Shown: positions 34,588 through 44,813 of the stretch, piece by piece | Numbering within the stretch: the first letter of the stretch is position 1 | How the letters are laid out: each line of letters opens with the position of its first letter | DNA from: Lepidodermella squamata | Taxonomy: Eukaryota > Gastrotricha | NCBI GenBank assembly: GCA_047495785.1 | Contig: JBLDXI010000029.1 | Coordinates: 2,108,001 to 2,172,000 of the forward strand | Length of the DNA stretch: 64,000 nucleotides | Reading direction: 5' to 3' | Made by a program: the position numbers and the translations under genes | The notes under the pieces: model-generated | What the model was told of the DNA's origin: nothing | What the model saw: the letters and a program-made list of their open reading frames with translations, nothing else | Database searches by the model: none

Positions 34588-36499
34588 TACATTACATTAC
34601 ATCTTCTTTATTTCGTTTAGAGCAAAAAGACAAAAAAGGAAACCTGTACACATAACGAAATAAAATTCACTCCGGTGTACCCGGTATGGCTGAAGGATGA
34701 TGGTGTTCCTCCAACCATACCGAGTGTCGGAGGAGGACCAACGTTAGTCGATCCTAAGTCAAGCCAAAATCAAAGTGTATTGAAAATGATGAAAAATTCG
34801 ATATTTTTGTTTGAAAAATGAGCGAAATGAATTCATTATTCAAAAATCAATCTGTGATATTTTTCAATTTCGTACGCCACTCAATTCTATTCTGAGCTAA
34901 TACAGCGGCGTCCTCCCAATTCTCAATATTAATTTTCTTCAACTGCCTTCTCATGCAGTCTGAGTAGCGCAGTTTGGGACGGCCCTGGGGTCTTTGCCAC
35001 GAATCGTCCGGGGGGTCCCAATACCTAACCTGCTTCAATAGCGATTCCGAGTCTCTGCGTTCTACGTGTCCGTACCATCTTAATTGATTCCTAGCGACCT
35101 TTGTTGATAATTTTTGCGTATTACATTTTTTTCTAATTGTTTCATTTCGGACCCTATCAGCCAGCCTAATTCCGGTAATGTTCCTGAGCCATTTCATCTG
35201 GCAGACATCTAGCCTTCTTTCTTCTTCACGAGTCATCGCCCATCCTTCGGACCCGAACATCACGGTTGGAACGATCACGCCGTCCAGGCATTTCATCTTG
35301 GCCTCGATTTTTAAGCTCGTATTGCTGAAAATATATTTTTTCATAGCTCCGAATGATTTATTTGCCTTTTCTATTCGATTTCTAATATCAGCATTGCAAC
35401 TACCGTCGGATGCTAGCGTGCTACCTAAATATGTGAAATTTTCTACTCGTTCGATATTTTGATCATAAATTTTGAAAGGTTCGCATTCGGTATCCGGTGA
35501 ATCGTTTACCACCATGAACTTTGTTTTAGGTACGTTAATTTTTAGGCCTAATTCCGTGCACGCTTCTACAAAGATGTCTACTAATAGTTGCATTTCGCCA
35601 TGGTCTAATGATAACAGGCTAGTGTCATCTGCGAAAGCCAATAGCATCAACCATTCGCCATTTGTTAGGGGGAAGCCACATTTTTCCACCTTGATCCTTT
35701 TGCATACCTTATTAAAAACAGCGATGAACAGAAGAGGTGATAGCGGGCACCCCTGCCGCAGTCCCTTAGTGATTCTGAAGGGCTCGGCTTTCTCGCCTGC
35801 TATTCTGACATTTGCGATACTGTCACGGTACAATGCCTTGATATTTTGAATAAGATTCTGATTTACTCCTAATTCTTCCAAAGCCTGCCAAACTTGGTCC
35901 CTATCTACAAAGTCATAGGCTTTTTCCAAGTCCATAAAAGTAATGTACATTTTTTCGTCAAATTCTCGAATTTTTTCCATCACCAGTCGCATAATGAATG
36001 TGCAATCTGCTGTCCCCTTCTCTCTCATGAACCCGTGTTGAAAGACTTCCAGCAGTTTTTCTATCGATTTTCTTAATTTAGTTTCAAGTATTCGGGCGTA
36101 GCATTTCGCGACGACGCTGATCAAGCTTATGCCTCTATGATTAGAGCATTTCCTTCGGTCGCCTTTCTTCGGTACCGGTATCAAAATCAAATTGAGAAAG
36201 TCTTGTGGGACACAATTCTCGCTCCACATTTTGTTAAATAGCAAAAACAGCCAATCCTCACCTACTTCCTCAAGCGCTCTAATCATTTCTATTCGAATTT
36301 CGTCTAGCCCAGGAGATTTTCCTTTTTTCTCCTTTGCAAGCGAGTCTTTTATTTCTTCCATTGTTATTTTCTCGGTCCCTCTCGCTTGTTCGGCCGAACA
36401 TTTAGAATCTATATTACCGCCTATGAATTCCGTACCGGCTGATATGCCCATGAAATATTGTCTCCATCTAGCTAATATCGCTGGTTTCTCCGAGACGTA
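34588..36499 (-). mobile_element. 5'-truncated non-LTR retrotransposon (RTE/CR1-like LINE)
   Basis: The - strand carries a reverse transcriptase frame ending at 34847, about 240 nt of 3' UTR, and a terminal tandem tail (TGTAA repeats, seen as ACATTACATTACATTACAT at about 34588-34606 on the + strand). The frame is open to about 36498 (residues ILARWRQYF before the first Met are the RT linker seen in such LINEs) and is then cut by stops, with no endonuclease domain, so the 5' end is missing, as is normal for dead-on-arrival LINE copies. Confidence 0.8.
34847..36451 (-). CDS. reverse transcriptase of a non-LTR retrotransposon (N-terminally truncated)
   Basis: 534 residues from the first Met, uninterrupted. 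RT motifs in order: KKGKSPGLDEI, LILIPVPKKGDRRKCSNHRGISLI, HGFMREKGTADC, TFMDLEKAYDFVDRD (catalytic Asp), GLRQGCPLSPLLF, LLAFADDTSLLS (FADD box) and LGLKINVPKTKFM. The thumb/C-terminal region typical of this LINE group follows (YLGSTLASDGSCNADIRNRI, LRWYGHVERRDSESLL). The long intact frame implies a fairly recent insertion even though the endonuclease half is missing. Confidence 0.85.
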   Translation of the reverse strand: MGISAGTEFIGGNIDSKCSAEQARGTEKITMEEIKDSLAKEKKGKSPGLDEIRIEMIRALEEVGEDWLFLLFNKMWSENCVPQDFLNLILIPVPKKGDRRKCSNHRGISLISVVAKCYARILETKLRKSIEKLLEVFQHGFMREKGTADCTFIMRLVMEKIREFDEKMYITFMDLEKAYDFVDRDQVWQALEELGVNQNLIQNIKALYRDSIANVRIAGEKAEPFRITKGLRQGCPLSPLLFIAVFNKVCKRIKVEKCGFPLTNGEWLMLLAFADDTSLLSLDHGEMQLLVDIFVEACTELGLKINVPKTKFMVVNDSPDTECEPFKIYDQNIERVENFTYLGSTLASDGSCNADIRNRIEKANKSFGAMKKYIFSNTSLKIEAKMKCLDGVIVPTVMFGSEGWAMTREEERRLDVCQMKWLRNITGIRLADRVRNETIRKKCNTQKLSTKVARNQLRWYGHVERRDSESLLKQVRYWDPPDDSWQRPQGRPKLRYSDCMRRQLKKINIENWEDAAVLAQNRIEWRTKLKNITD

Positions 36500-36960
36500 G
36501 ATTATACGTTATGATACGTTATGACGTAGAAGATACGAATATTTTTACCTCTTATAACTGAATTTTAAATTTTTTCGAAAAGGACATGAGCTAGAGCAAT
36601 CGAGAACGACACAAAACCTTGCTCAATTCATAGGAAGAAATTGGTTTCATGCTCTATGCCTTGAAAAGAATTTCATTTTATATATTTTTATCTCTCCTTT
36701 GAGCATTCTTTGTGCACCAACCTGGCCCGGTGCTCAATTTCGTTGAGCTTCTTTGAGCATTCCGTTAAGCACTGTTGAGCACTCCGTTGAGCAGCGTTGT
36801 GCACATTGAGCACAAAATGAGACTTTTCTTTAGGCACGTTGGGCATCTTTAAGCCGCCTTCAAGCACTCGTTGAGCGGCTATTGAGCACCGCGATCAGCA
36901 CCAGATTAAGCACCAGTCGTCAATGACAGAATTCAATTTAAAAAAAATCAGTCTCGGGCG

Positions 36961-37347
36961 GGAATTGAACCAGTGACCACTGCTCTCAAGCCCGCAATCG
37001 ACAAGGGAAGGAATGGAAACTCAATTAAATGCAAAAAGTTTTTTAGGGTAAACTCATCACTTATTCACTTTTTCAAGACGCTGAAAACAGCCTCGGAATC
37101 AGCTCGACGAGGAGAAGACGTTAGGCTATTAAAACGCGGAGAAAAAATGATTTTCTGATTTTTAAATTTTCCAAAAATAATTATTTCTCCGCGTTTTAAT
37201 AGCCTAACGTCTTCTCCTCGTCGAGCTGATTCCGAGGCTGTTTTCAGCGTCTTGAAAAAGTGAATAAGTGATGAGTTTACCCTAAAAAACTTTTTGCATT
37301 TAATTGAGTTTCCATTCCTTCCCTTGGCAATCGAATCCATTGCGCCA
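36961..37347 (-). other. tRNA-like (SINE head or pseudo-tRNA) split by a foldback insertion
   Basis: On the - strand an A box TGGCGCAATGG (37347-37337) and a B box GGTTCAATTCC (36971-36961) are separated by the foldback. Removing the foldback plus one 8-bp target copy leaves about 54 nt from A-box start to B-box end, the spacing in a real tRNA. A second B-box copy (GGTTCGATTCC, 37505-37515, - strand) with similar flanks lies nearby. Confidence 0.6.
37002..37326. mobile_element. hAT-type foldback MITE with perfect 143-bp arms
   Basis: Arms 37002-37144 and 37184-37326 are perfectly complementary over 143 bp, with a 39-nt AT-rich spacer. The ends read CAAGGG...CCCTTG, and the 8-bp direct repeat GCAATCGA flanks it (36994-37001, 37327-37334). 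An 8-bp duplication with CA-type ends is the hAT signature. Identical arms imply a recent origin or correction between arms. Confidence 0.85.
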
Positions 37348-38413
37348 CTGGTTCCTCATAAATGGATACTATTAAAAAATCGACTTATCGATAATTTCAT
37401 TTGTTAACAATTTTGCAACTTTTGCAGTTTTTGTAATTGCAAGACTCCGCAACGAAAAAGAAATTGGGAAAAAAATATTAAAAAAAAACAATCAGTTGGG
37501 GGCGGGAATCGAACCCCACTGCCCTCACACTCATTTTTGTCATGTCATGTCATCTTTGGAGTGCTTAATGACAACCTGTTATCCTGTTGAGCGCAAGTTG
37601 AGCATTTGCGATAGGTTCCGGCTGACGTTGAGCCCAAATTGCGCACAAATTGAGCACCAATTGAGCATTCATTGAGCATTTTGAGCACAAGTTGTGCAAT
37701 TGAGCAAAAGTGCTCAAAGGAGAGATATTATTATTTTCTAAAACTGATAAATTCGAATGGATAGTTTAGACATTTTGAAAATACTTTAAATTGAATACTG
37801 AATAATTCACAAAATTAACATCATTATTATTCATGAGAAGGGCAGACGGGTAGTTACAACTTGTATCAAGTAACGGCAATGAATGTGGTTCGCTCACGTT
37901 TTGCACATCATAAGTCATGTTGGCGGCGCAGGTTATTCTACAATGCGAGTAGTTTAGCCATCGTTTACCTGAGTGTCGCGATCTGAAGCTACAGGCTTCA
38001 TCGGTTGCGAGCTCCGTGGGCAGTGGCCTTCCGAGTTATCGCGTCAAATCGGCTCAGCATTTGTGACGACGGTAGTTGTGGCACCATTGCACCTGAAATA
38101 TCTGAACCGTTGCCAACTTTTATGTACAGTAAAGCTGCGACTAGGCCTGATTGAATCTGGATTCCCACTGCGACAGCAATATTCTGCCCGCTGGTCGATT
38201 TCAGCATGAACACTACGGCAATAAGAGCCAGGAATAATGTTGATGAGAAAGCTATAGCCACACCTAATCGCTTCACGAAAGGATAATACGGCAAGTAACG
38301 ATTCCCCACAAGTTTCACCACATAAATTACACCCAGCCCAAGAATGGCGAGATGCAATGCAAGAAGAGCCGCCAACCATTGACCAGTAAAGTTCGACGTG
38401 CAAGTGATAGAAT

Positions 38414-41400
38414 GGCAGGACGTCAGAACAGCGACTGTCTAAAACAGCGAACGCGACAAAACAGCGAAAATGATAACAGCTGTCGACGTAACGGCGAAAG
38501 CGACAGAACAGCGAGGAAATATTTATATTTACCAGGATTGTTATATATTTCCATTGAAACGCGACATAACAGCCGATGCGCGTAACAGCGCTTTATGAAT
38601 AATATAAAACTAAACACCACAATGTTCCCGCTTTTTATATAAACCGACCGCTATTTTCGGACGCGATAGCGAACACACATTTTAAGGTGGAAACATATGC
38701 GACACTGTTGATGGAGAATGTAAAATCCAAATTTTTTTATATTTTTCAATTTCGATTTTAAATTTAAATAAGTTTTCAAATTTTGTGCTCGATTTTTTCC
38801 AATTTTTTCCTCACACATGGGTCGTAAAAAAGGTTCCAAGAACAAGCCTAAGCCGCCTGTAGTTGAGGCGACGCCTAGAATTACGCGTCGAAGGGCTGCT
38901 ACAACCGCCGTTCCTGTTCAGCCAACCGAGCAGAGTGCAAAACCGAAGAAATTTAAAAAATCAAAGAAGCAAGTAGGCGACAGTCCTGCCGCTGGAGTGC
39001 TATTAGGAGCAGCGGCTGCCAATAATCTTGGTGAAACTGACATTAGCTACTCACAGCCCGGCTCACCCCAATTGCTGTCGACCTCGCCCAGCGTTGCCGA
39101 AGATTCATTCATGATGGAACTGGCGCCCGTAGGACCATCGGCTGTTAAAGTTTCCACTCCCATAAATTTGCCAGAAAACGACGAGAACGCTCAGCTGACG
39201 TCTCTCGATGCGCTGCCGCCTCAACATTTTCTGGAGGAATTTCTTGGTTTGGCAGGTCATGAGCAGTTACCACCGCCACCTGGCTTCGAGTTAACATCGC
39301 CATTATCATCATCGTCTGCTATAACATCGCAATCGCCGCCGTCTAACCCAAGCGAGCTAGTCCCTACTGAGACTCCTTCGGCTTCCACGTCGAGACGCCG
39401 TGTTAATCGACCCGTCGTTAAACAAGGTCAAACCTTGTTCGTTTCAGCTTTAGCCGAGTTAGCTCTTGCCCCTGGCCGCACGGTTATTGAGTTCGAAAAG
39501 CCCACCTTGATCTCCAGCAACAAAAGGAAGGATCACCTGGTCTACCGCGGCTTCGAATACCGCGACCCGAACCCTCTAAAGAATGGTCACACTTCATGGC
39601 GCTGCTGTCGGATTTTTAAGACAACTGAGCCAATTGTGCCGAAAGAGGGCCGCGTTAGCAAAGCGAAATTCAAAACTAAGAGTTGTGAAGGAAGAGCGCT
39701 TTTTGACAGTGAAAACAGGCCTGTTGATGAAGAAAAATGGCCTGAGCACGGACACGAGCCGGATAACGATAAAACTAGCGCCCGCGGTTTGCGCGACGAA
39801 CTGAAGCACCGCGCCGGAAGCAGTCGGGACAAGCCTCGTGAATTACGGTCGGGTGTCGTCGAGGGTGTCGGCCTAGGTGTATTAGTCGCGATGGGGTCGG
39901 AGCGAGCTACTCAACGCCTATGCGAGCGAGTTCGAGCGAAAATTAATCCGCTGCCCAGGGCGCCGCCGTCTGTCGCCGACATTGATCTCGCTCTAGTGCC
40001 TCACTTGTTAAAGACAACACGCGGTGACGACTTCGTCCTTTTCGACACAAATGATGACGATAGGATAATTTGCTTCGGAACTAACAAGAACCTGGAACTG
40101 TTGAAGGAATGCCGGCGGATGTCTGGCGATGGCACATTTTGGATATCGCCGACGTTGTTTTCACAGGTAAAATAAAATTGAAAATAAAAATAAAATTTAG
40201 AATTAAAATTAAATTTCTGAATGAAATTAAAATTTTTTTGAAAAATAAAGTCTTGAAAATAATTTGATTATTTTTTTGATTTTTTTTTTAATTTTTTTGA
40301 AAAAGTTGCATGAAATGAAATGAAACTATTTACAATTATTACAGGTCTATACCCTTCATGCCGTGACTGAAGGCGCCATCTTTCCGGTCGCTTATGCCCT
40401 TCTGCCTCGTAAAGACGGCCCAATTTACGAAAAATTATTCGATAGACTTCGGCAAAAAATTCCGGATCTATATCTCGAACAGGTTACTCTCGATTTTGAG
40501 CTAGCGGCGATTTCGAGTCTTGCGGCGATATGGCCTAATGCGATGATTCTCGGCTGCTTCTTTCACCTCTGCCAAGTAAGGAACTCGTTGATTTATCATT
40601 TTTTTTTTAAATTTAAATTTCGTATTTCTAGGCTGTTTATCGCAGAGTGTGCGCCTATGGTATGCAAGGTCTCTACAGCAGCAATGCGACTGTTAAGCGC
40701 TGGTGCAAATATCTACCTGCACTCGCCTTTTTGCCGCTCGATCAGGTCGCGTCTTCATTTTACGCGTTAGACGCCAAGGTCGCTGAAATTGCCGAAAAAG
40801 AAAATGCTCCTGGCCTCCTTCGCCTATACGAATATTTCGAAACATTCTATGTGGGCGTGTACCGCCACCGCATTTTGACGAAAAATCCAAGGTTCGATCC
40901 TGCCATTTGGACATGCTTTTTGAGGGCTTGTGCCGGCTTCCCGCTCACTGACAACGAAGCTGAAGTTTGGCACAAGGTCTTCCAAGACTTCGTAGACAAG
41001 CCGCATCCGTCCCCGTATGAACTGATCGCTTACTTCCGCAAGGAGCAAGACCTCTGCAAAGCCCGGCTGCTGTCGCGTGCTAGCGGTTTAACATACAAAA
41101 GGTCCTATCCTCAAGAGGAGAAGGCAGCGGCGGCATTGAAAAAGATCTGCTTGTCTTTCGACACAGAAAAAATCAGCGATGTTGTCTCGATTGAGGCTTA
41201 TTTGTATACTATTATTTTGCACTTTGAATTGAAAAGGGACAAGTACCGAAAAATACCAGTTGAGCTGCTGACCAATTAGTCTTTGTTTAAAACAAATACT
41301 TTCAATTTGCTGGCTTTATATGATAATAAGCTAATCGCGATCGCTGTTTTGCGTTTCGCTGTTTTGACGCTAATTAAATAAATCGTGTATATACACCGCT

Positions 41401-41517
41401 GTTTTGTCGCTAATGAGGAATTACGCTGTTACGTCGATCGCCGTTACGTCGCAGTACACATTTTCGCTGTTTTGTCGCGTTCGCTGTTTTAGACAGTCGC
41501 TGTTATGGCGGTCTGCC
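38414..41517 (+). mobile_element. complete autonomous Mutator-like (MULE) transposon
   Basis: 3104 bp. The terminal inverted repeats start GGCAG; their inner 46 bp are identical (38427-38472 and 41459-41504, beginning AACAGCGACTGTC), with a few mismatches in the outermost 13 bp. The perfect 8-bp duplication GATAGAAT flanks it (38406-38413, 41518-41525). Subterminal regions carry many AACAGCG/CGCTGTT motifs. It contains one intact transposase gene and sits inside a receptor gene. Confidence 0.88.
38817..41279 (+). CDS. MULE transposase with FLYWCH zinc finger
   Basis: Three exons: 38817..40166, 40345..40575, 40632..41279; 742 residues. The N-terminal 220 residues are basic, then Ser/Pro-rich and probably disordered, beginning MGRKKGSKNK. 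A FLYWCH-type finger follows (about residues 235-320: HLVYRGFEYR, TSWRCCRIF, EHGHEPD). The MULE catalytic domain starts at about residue 440: GDGTFWISP (first Asp), TLDFELAAI (second Asp), GCFFHLCQ (the MULE C..H motif) and TDNEAEVWH (probable catalytic Glu). All key acidic residues and the splice sites are intact, so the element may still be active. It acts in the nucleus on the element's own inverted repeats. Confidence 0.85.
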
Positions 41518-43440
41518 GATAGAATACATCTCTATGTAAGTATCGGTTTCAGCAATGTAGGACCTGGAATTTTCCGGTTTAGCAAGCACTGCGCGGTAAG
41601 GATCAGATGTCAACCAAGAAGTGAGGACAATAAAGGTTAGGAGCAGAAAAACAAGTGTCCTGATTACGAATGAAGCTTCCTCCGTAAAGGGATTAGTTTC
41701 ACGATTTTGACGCGCAGCATTTTGCCGCAAGATATGGAAAGCAGTCCTCAAACGAAAAACCAGAAAGCTGTAGAGAAGTGATAGCCCCAAAACTACAGTG
41801 GATATACTTGCCTCACAAACCGCATTTCCACGCATTATGGTCGGAGTTACAAGAATAATAGAACCTCCTGCAAAGAGCATGAAACTCAGTAACACAATGA
41901 CGTCATCAATCTTTCTCGCGAGATTCTTCTTATCAGACGATATGATAAAGGAAATGCCGCTGATTTGACAGATTAGGACCAGGCAAGTTGTCGTTGTCAG
42001 GACGCCAAATACTGAAACGGGAATGCCAACATCGACGAATTCTTCAAAAGCTGCGTCTTTGGGTAGAAAATTAGGTGCAACAGGTGCAATCACGCGTATA
42101 TTGAATAGCGAAGTGTCGTTACTCGTTGTAGCATTGCCATCCAGAGATATGGCGTACCTTATTCGAAGGCCGGTCTGCTGCGACCAGGTTGCTACTTGTT
42201 GAGTTTCATAGTCCATCTCCATATTTCCAGAATAGTAAAATAGCCCGTGTTGTAAATTCCTATATCTTATGTTGCCAATACTTTGATTCACAGCTAGCAT
42301 CACGTTTCGAGGGTCGTCCTTGAAGTTCCTGAGAGACGAATTTCGGCTGTTTAGAAGTTTCTCCGACTCAGCCAACGTGACGATAGAATGCAGAGCGGAA
42401 TCGTAACAGAAGTATCTCAGGGGATAATCAGCCATTTTCATATCAACTGGATAGTTCGACTTTAGGTAAGTTTCAAACCCAGGCAGGGTGTTTCCCAAAT
42501 AGTCTTTGGTTACGCCATCGTTACCATTTGTGAGTTGAGAAAGGGCACCAAAATATAGCACTCTTTCGGCTTGCTCCTTATAAATCGAGATGTTACAGTT
42601 CTTCGGATACAAAGCAGTTGGAAAAATGTTGGGATCCATGTAGGCAGTGATGAACGTTATGAACAAGTACTTATCTCCCTTTATACCATTTCTGTATGCC
42701 TGACAGAGGAAAGGGACCATGATGAACACATCGGAATTTTCGACAGAGAAAATTCTGATGTCTTTTTTGATGAATGATTGCATCAAATCATCGTTAAAGT
42801 CTGAACTCGCTTCAATAGTCTGTACACCCAACCCAAATTTGTTATTCATTGCTACCGTGTAACTAGCAGCCTCTAACCCTAGGGTATTTTCTGTGGCCGG
42901 AAATACAATGGCAGTTTTCCTCCATGGGGTGAACTGCTTGATAAAGCTGAGTCTAGCCATTATTGTTAGTTGCGTCGAAGCCCTGAGACGCCATAAGTTG
43001 GGGTACAGCTCCCGCCGATTTGCTTGACTGGGCGACTGGCAAGCCCAAGCTATCATAACCATATTCATATGAGAGGCAACTCTGCCCCAACTCTTACAAC
43101 CTGGGGTATAGGTAATGCCGACTGTTACGGGGGATAAGTATAGACCGGGCTCTGATGAGTCAAACATCGACCGCATAAAGTTGATGCTCGTCGACGTTGC
43201 CAGAGAGCTTTGAGGTCCTTCGTCGCGATGTTCGAATTCGAGGTGGTAGTCGGGCAGAATGTCTGAACGATTGTTCGCGAATTCGTAAGCAGCTTGGAAG
43301 GCCCACCGACAGTTCCTGAAATCTCCTGCGTTCAGAAACAAGGGGATGTGGAATAGTGTTCGTAAGCGGTATGGCTTTCGAGATTCAATCTGGTTGATAG
43401 CCAAGATGAGGAGAATCATAACTACAGATGTAGATCCCAT

Positions 43441-44046
43441 TCTGGGATGTCCGCTGAAAATCTTGCCAAAGATGAATATTTTGAAAAATGATTACAATTT
43501 TGCGCTTTAAATTTGCTGGCTATTACGCCCCCAAGGCGCTACGTTTTCCGCGGGGACGTCTGAGCTTTCAAAATATGTCTTTGAGCAGTTACACAAGATC
43601 GCGCATGGTAAACTTCCTACACTAATGATAAAAACGGATGCATCTGACTGACGCACACTCTAGGAATTTATAGCACAAGTTAAATACGCGCTTTAAAATA
43701 CCCGGACGACTGACAAGGATTATCTATCATGTACCCCTTGTGCTCGAATCAAATATGTATAACGATTGATGGTGTACGATGTACGATGACGCTTTTCCAA
43801 AATAGGAGAGCGAATTTTTTCCACTGAGCACTAAAAGGGTCTTTCTCGCATCGACCTACATCCAATCTTGAGACTAATTAGTGCGTATTAGTCTCAAGTA
43901 TCCAATCTAACACGCTTAAATGGAAAGTATTTACGTGAATCAAACTCTACAGTGTACGAAGTAGGATCCTCGAGGGGATAGGAGGAGGAGTGGTTTGGTA
44001 GGAGAGGGCTAAGAAGGCAGGAGCGCGTGGGCAAAGGAGCTTGAGT
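43441..44046. other. intergenic
   Basis: No gene seen. TTAGTGCG / CGCACTAA-type short inverted motifs occur at about 43870-43900 (GAGACTAATTAGTGCG followed by TATTAGTCTC). This should include the promoter of the split receptor. Confidence 0.4.
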
Positions 44047-44813
44047 TCAATCTTTGAGCTTAATGTCAACTTCGAATGTCAACTCGCGGTACTCTTCGGG
44101 GCAGCAAACATATCTGAAATCTCTGAACGACGCTTTGGTGCCGACAAGATCAATTCCGGGCGTTTCCTCGAAGCCGGTAACACTTATGCCTTCTGATCCT
44201 TCAGGGATCTCGACGCGAATTTGTGCATTGTTGTGATACGATGACCAGGCCTTCAAAGTGCACTTGTAAGTGTCATCGGTTAAATTGCATGGAAATTTTT
44301 ATTGCTGCATGCGAGGAATCCAAAGAACTGTTCCATCGGACGTTACAAGAGCATCAGATGCCATCATGTTGCGACTCTGATCTCGAACTCCGCCATTGTA
44401 GCTAGAAAGTGAAGAAATTATTTTTCGGCGAAATCTATGATAAATATATATCATAGCAATACTCGTTTTCAAAGGCAAAATCAGGTCGCCAGATTTTCTC
44501 AGCGGGAAGAGCTATCGATTTGACCCCTCCGTAGCGAAGGAGTCCATGACAGAACTGGATCCTGCCATGACAGCCTCATGGTTGTCGCAAGAGTTACATA
44601 GCCATGGGAATCGACTTCGATGATCCTCGTCGGACCCAGTCGCATAGAGACATTGACAGGAATTTCGCTGGGAGAAAAATTCCAAGTCACTTCATTATAA
44701 ACAAAAAGAACCAAGATAAAGTTACGGATCATCTGAGACAGTAGGCCACCCAGAAGGAGACAGTTCCACACTCTTAGGAACTTTGAAAGGATTTTCACTG
44801 GAAAAAAGTCCAA
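44047..44813 (-). pseudogene. acetylcholine-binding-protein-like (soluble nAChR ligand domain) pseudogene
   Basis: The - strand encodes a nicotinic-type ligand domain with no transmembrane part. In order: IPVNVSMRLGPTRIIEVDS, LSWTPSLR (then a frame change), RYGGVKSIALPAEKIWRPD, an intron of about 65 nt (GTATTG...TTCTAG), TVLWIPRM, an in-frame TAA, KFPCNLTDDTYKC (short Cys-loop), KAWSSYHNN (loop B Trp) and YVCCPEEY (loop C vicinal Cys). The frame ends in a stop just after strand 10 (VDIKLKD), where mollusc AChBPs also end. The broken frame after WTPSLR and the internal stop mark it as dead. A diverged 90-100-bp direct duplication affects its 5' part. The binding-site aromatics are still present. 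Confidence 0.72.

Larger units (their letters stand above)
36691..37725. mobile_element. composite non-autonomous DNA element with TTGAGCA subterminal repeats
   Basis: The ends TCTCTCCTTTGAGCA (36691) and TGCTCAAAGGAGAGA (ending 37725) are perfect 15-bp inverted repeats flanked by TA. Both subterminal regions (36700-36930, 37560-37720) are filled with variants of TTGAGCAC/GTGCTCAA in opposite orientations. The centre holds tRNA-like sequence and the foldback at 37002-37326. No coding sequence. Confidence 0.65.
37998..43440 (-). pseudogene. intronless class C (GABA-B-like) receptor gene split by a MULE transposon
   Basis: Two pieces on the - strand: 43440-41518 (signal peptide, ANF-type ligand-binding domain, M1-M4) and 38405-37998 (M5-M7 and C terminus). 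They are interrupted by the transposon 38414-41517 inside the second extracellular loop. With one copy of the 8-bp duplication removed the parts total 2331 nt = 777 codons in one frame, the same size as the intact relatives (780-787 residues). The joined loop reads across as ..EMYSITCTSNF.., providing the conserved loop Cys. The upstream half still encodes 641 clean codons. The neighbours have 2-4 introns; this gene has none, suggesting a retrocopy. As it stands the gene can make only a four-helix truncated protein. Confidence 0.85.

Noticed and set aside
36973-37340. Two nearly identical short peptides on opposite strands
   Set aside because: They are the same sequence read from the two arms of the perfect foldback, not genes.
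38412-41513. Imperfect 9-10-bp target duplication ATGGC(A/G)G next to the MULE's inner repeats
   Set aside because: The perfect 8-bp repeat GATAGAAT slightly further out also restores the receptor frame exactly, so the inner near-match belongs to the inverted repeats.
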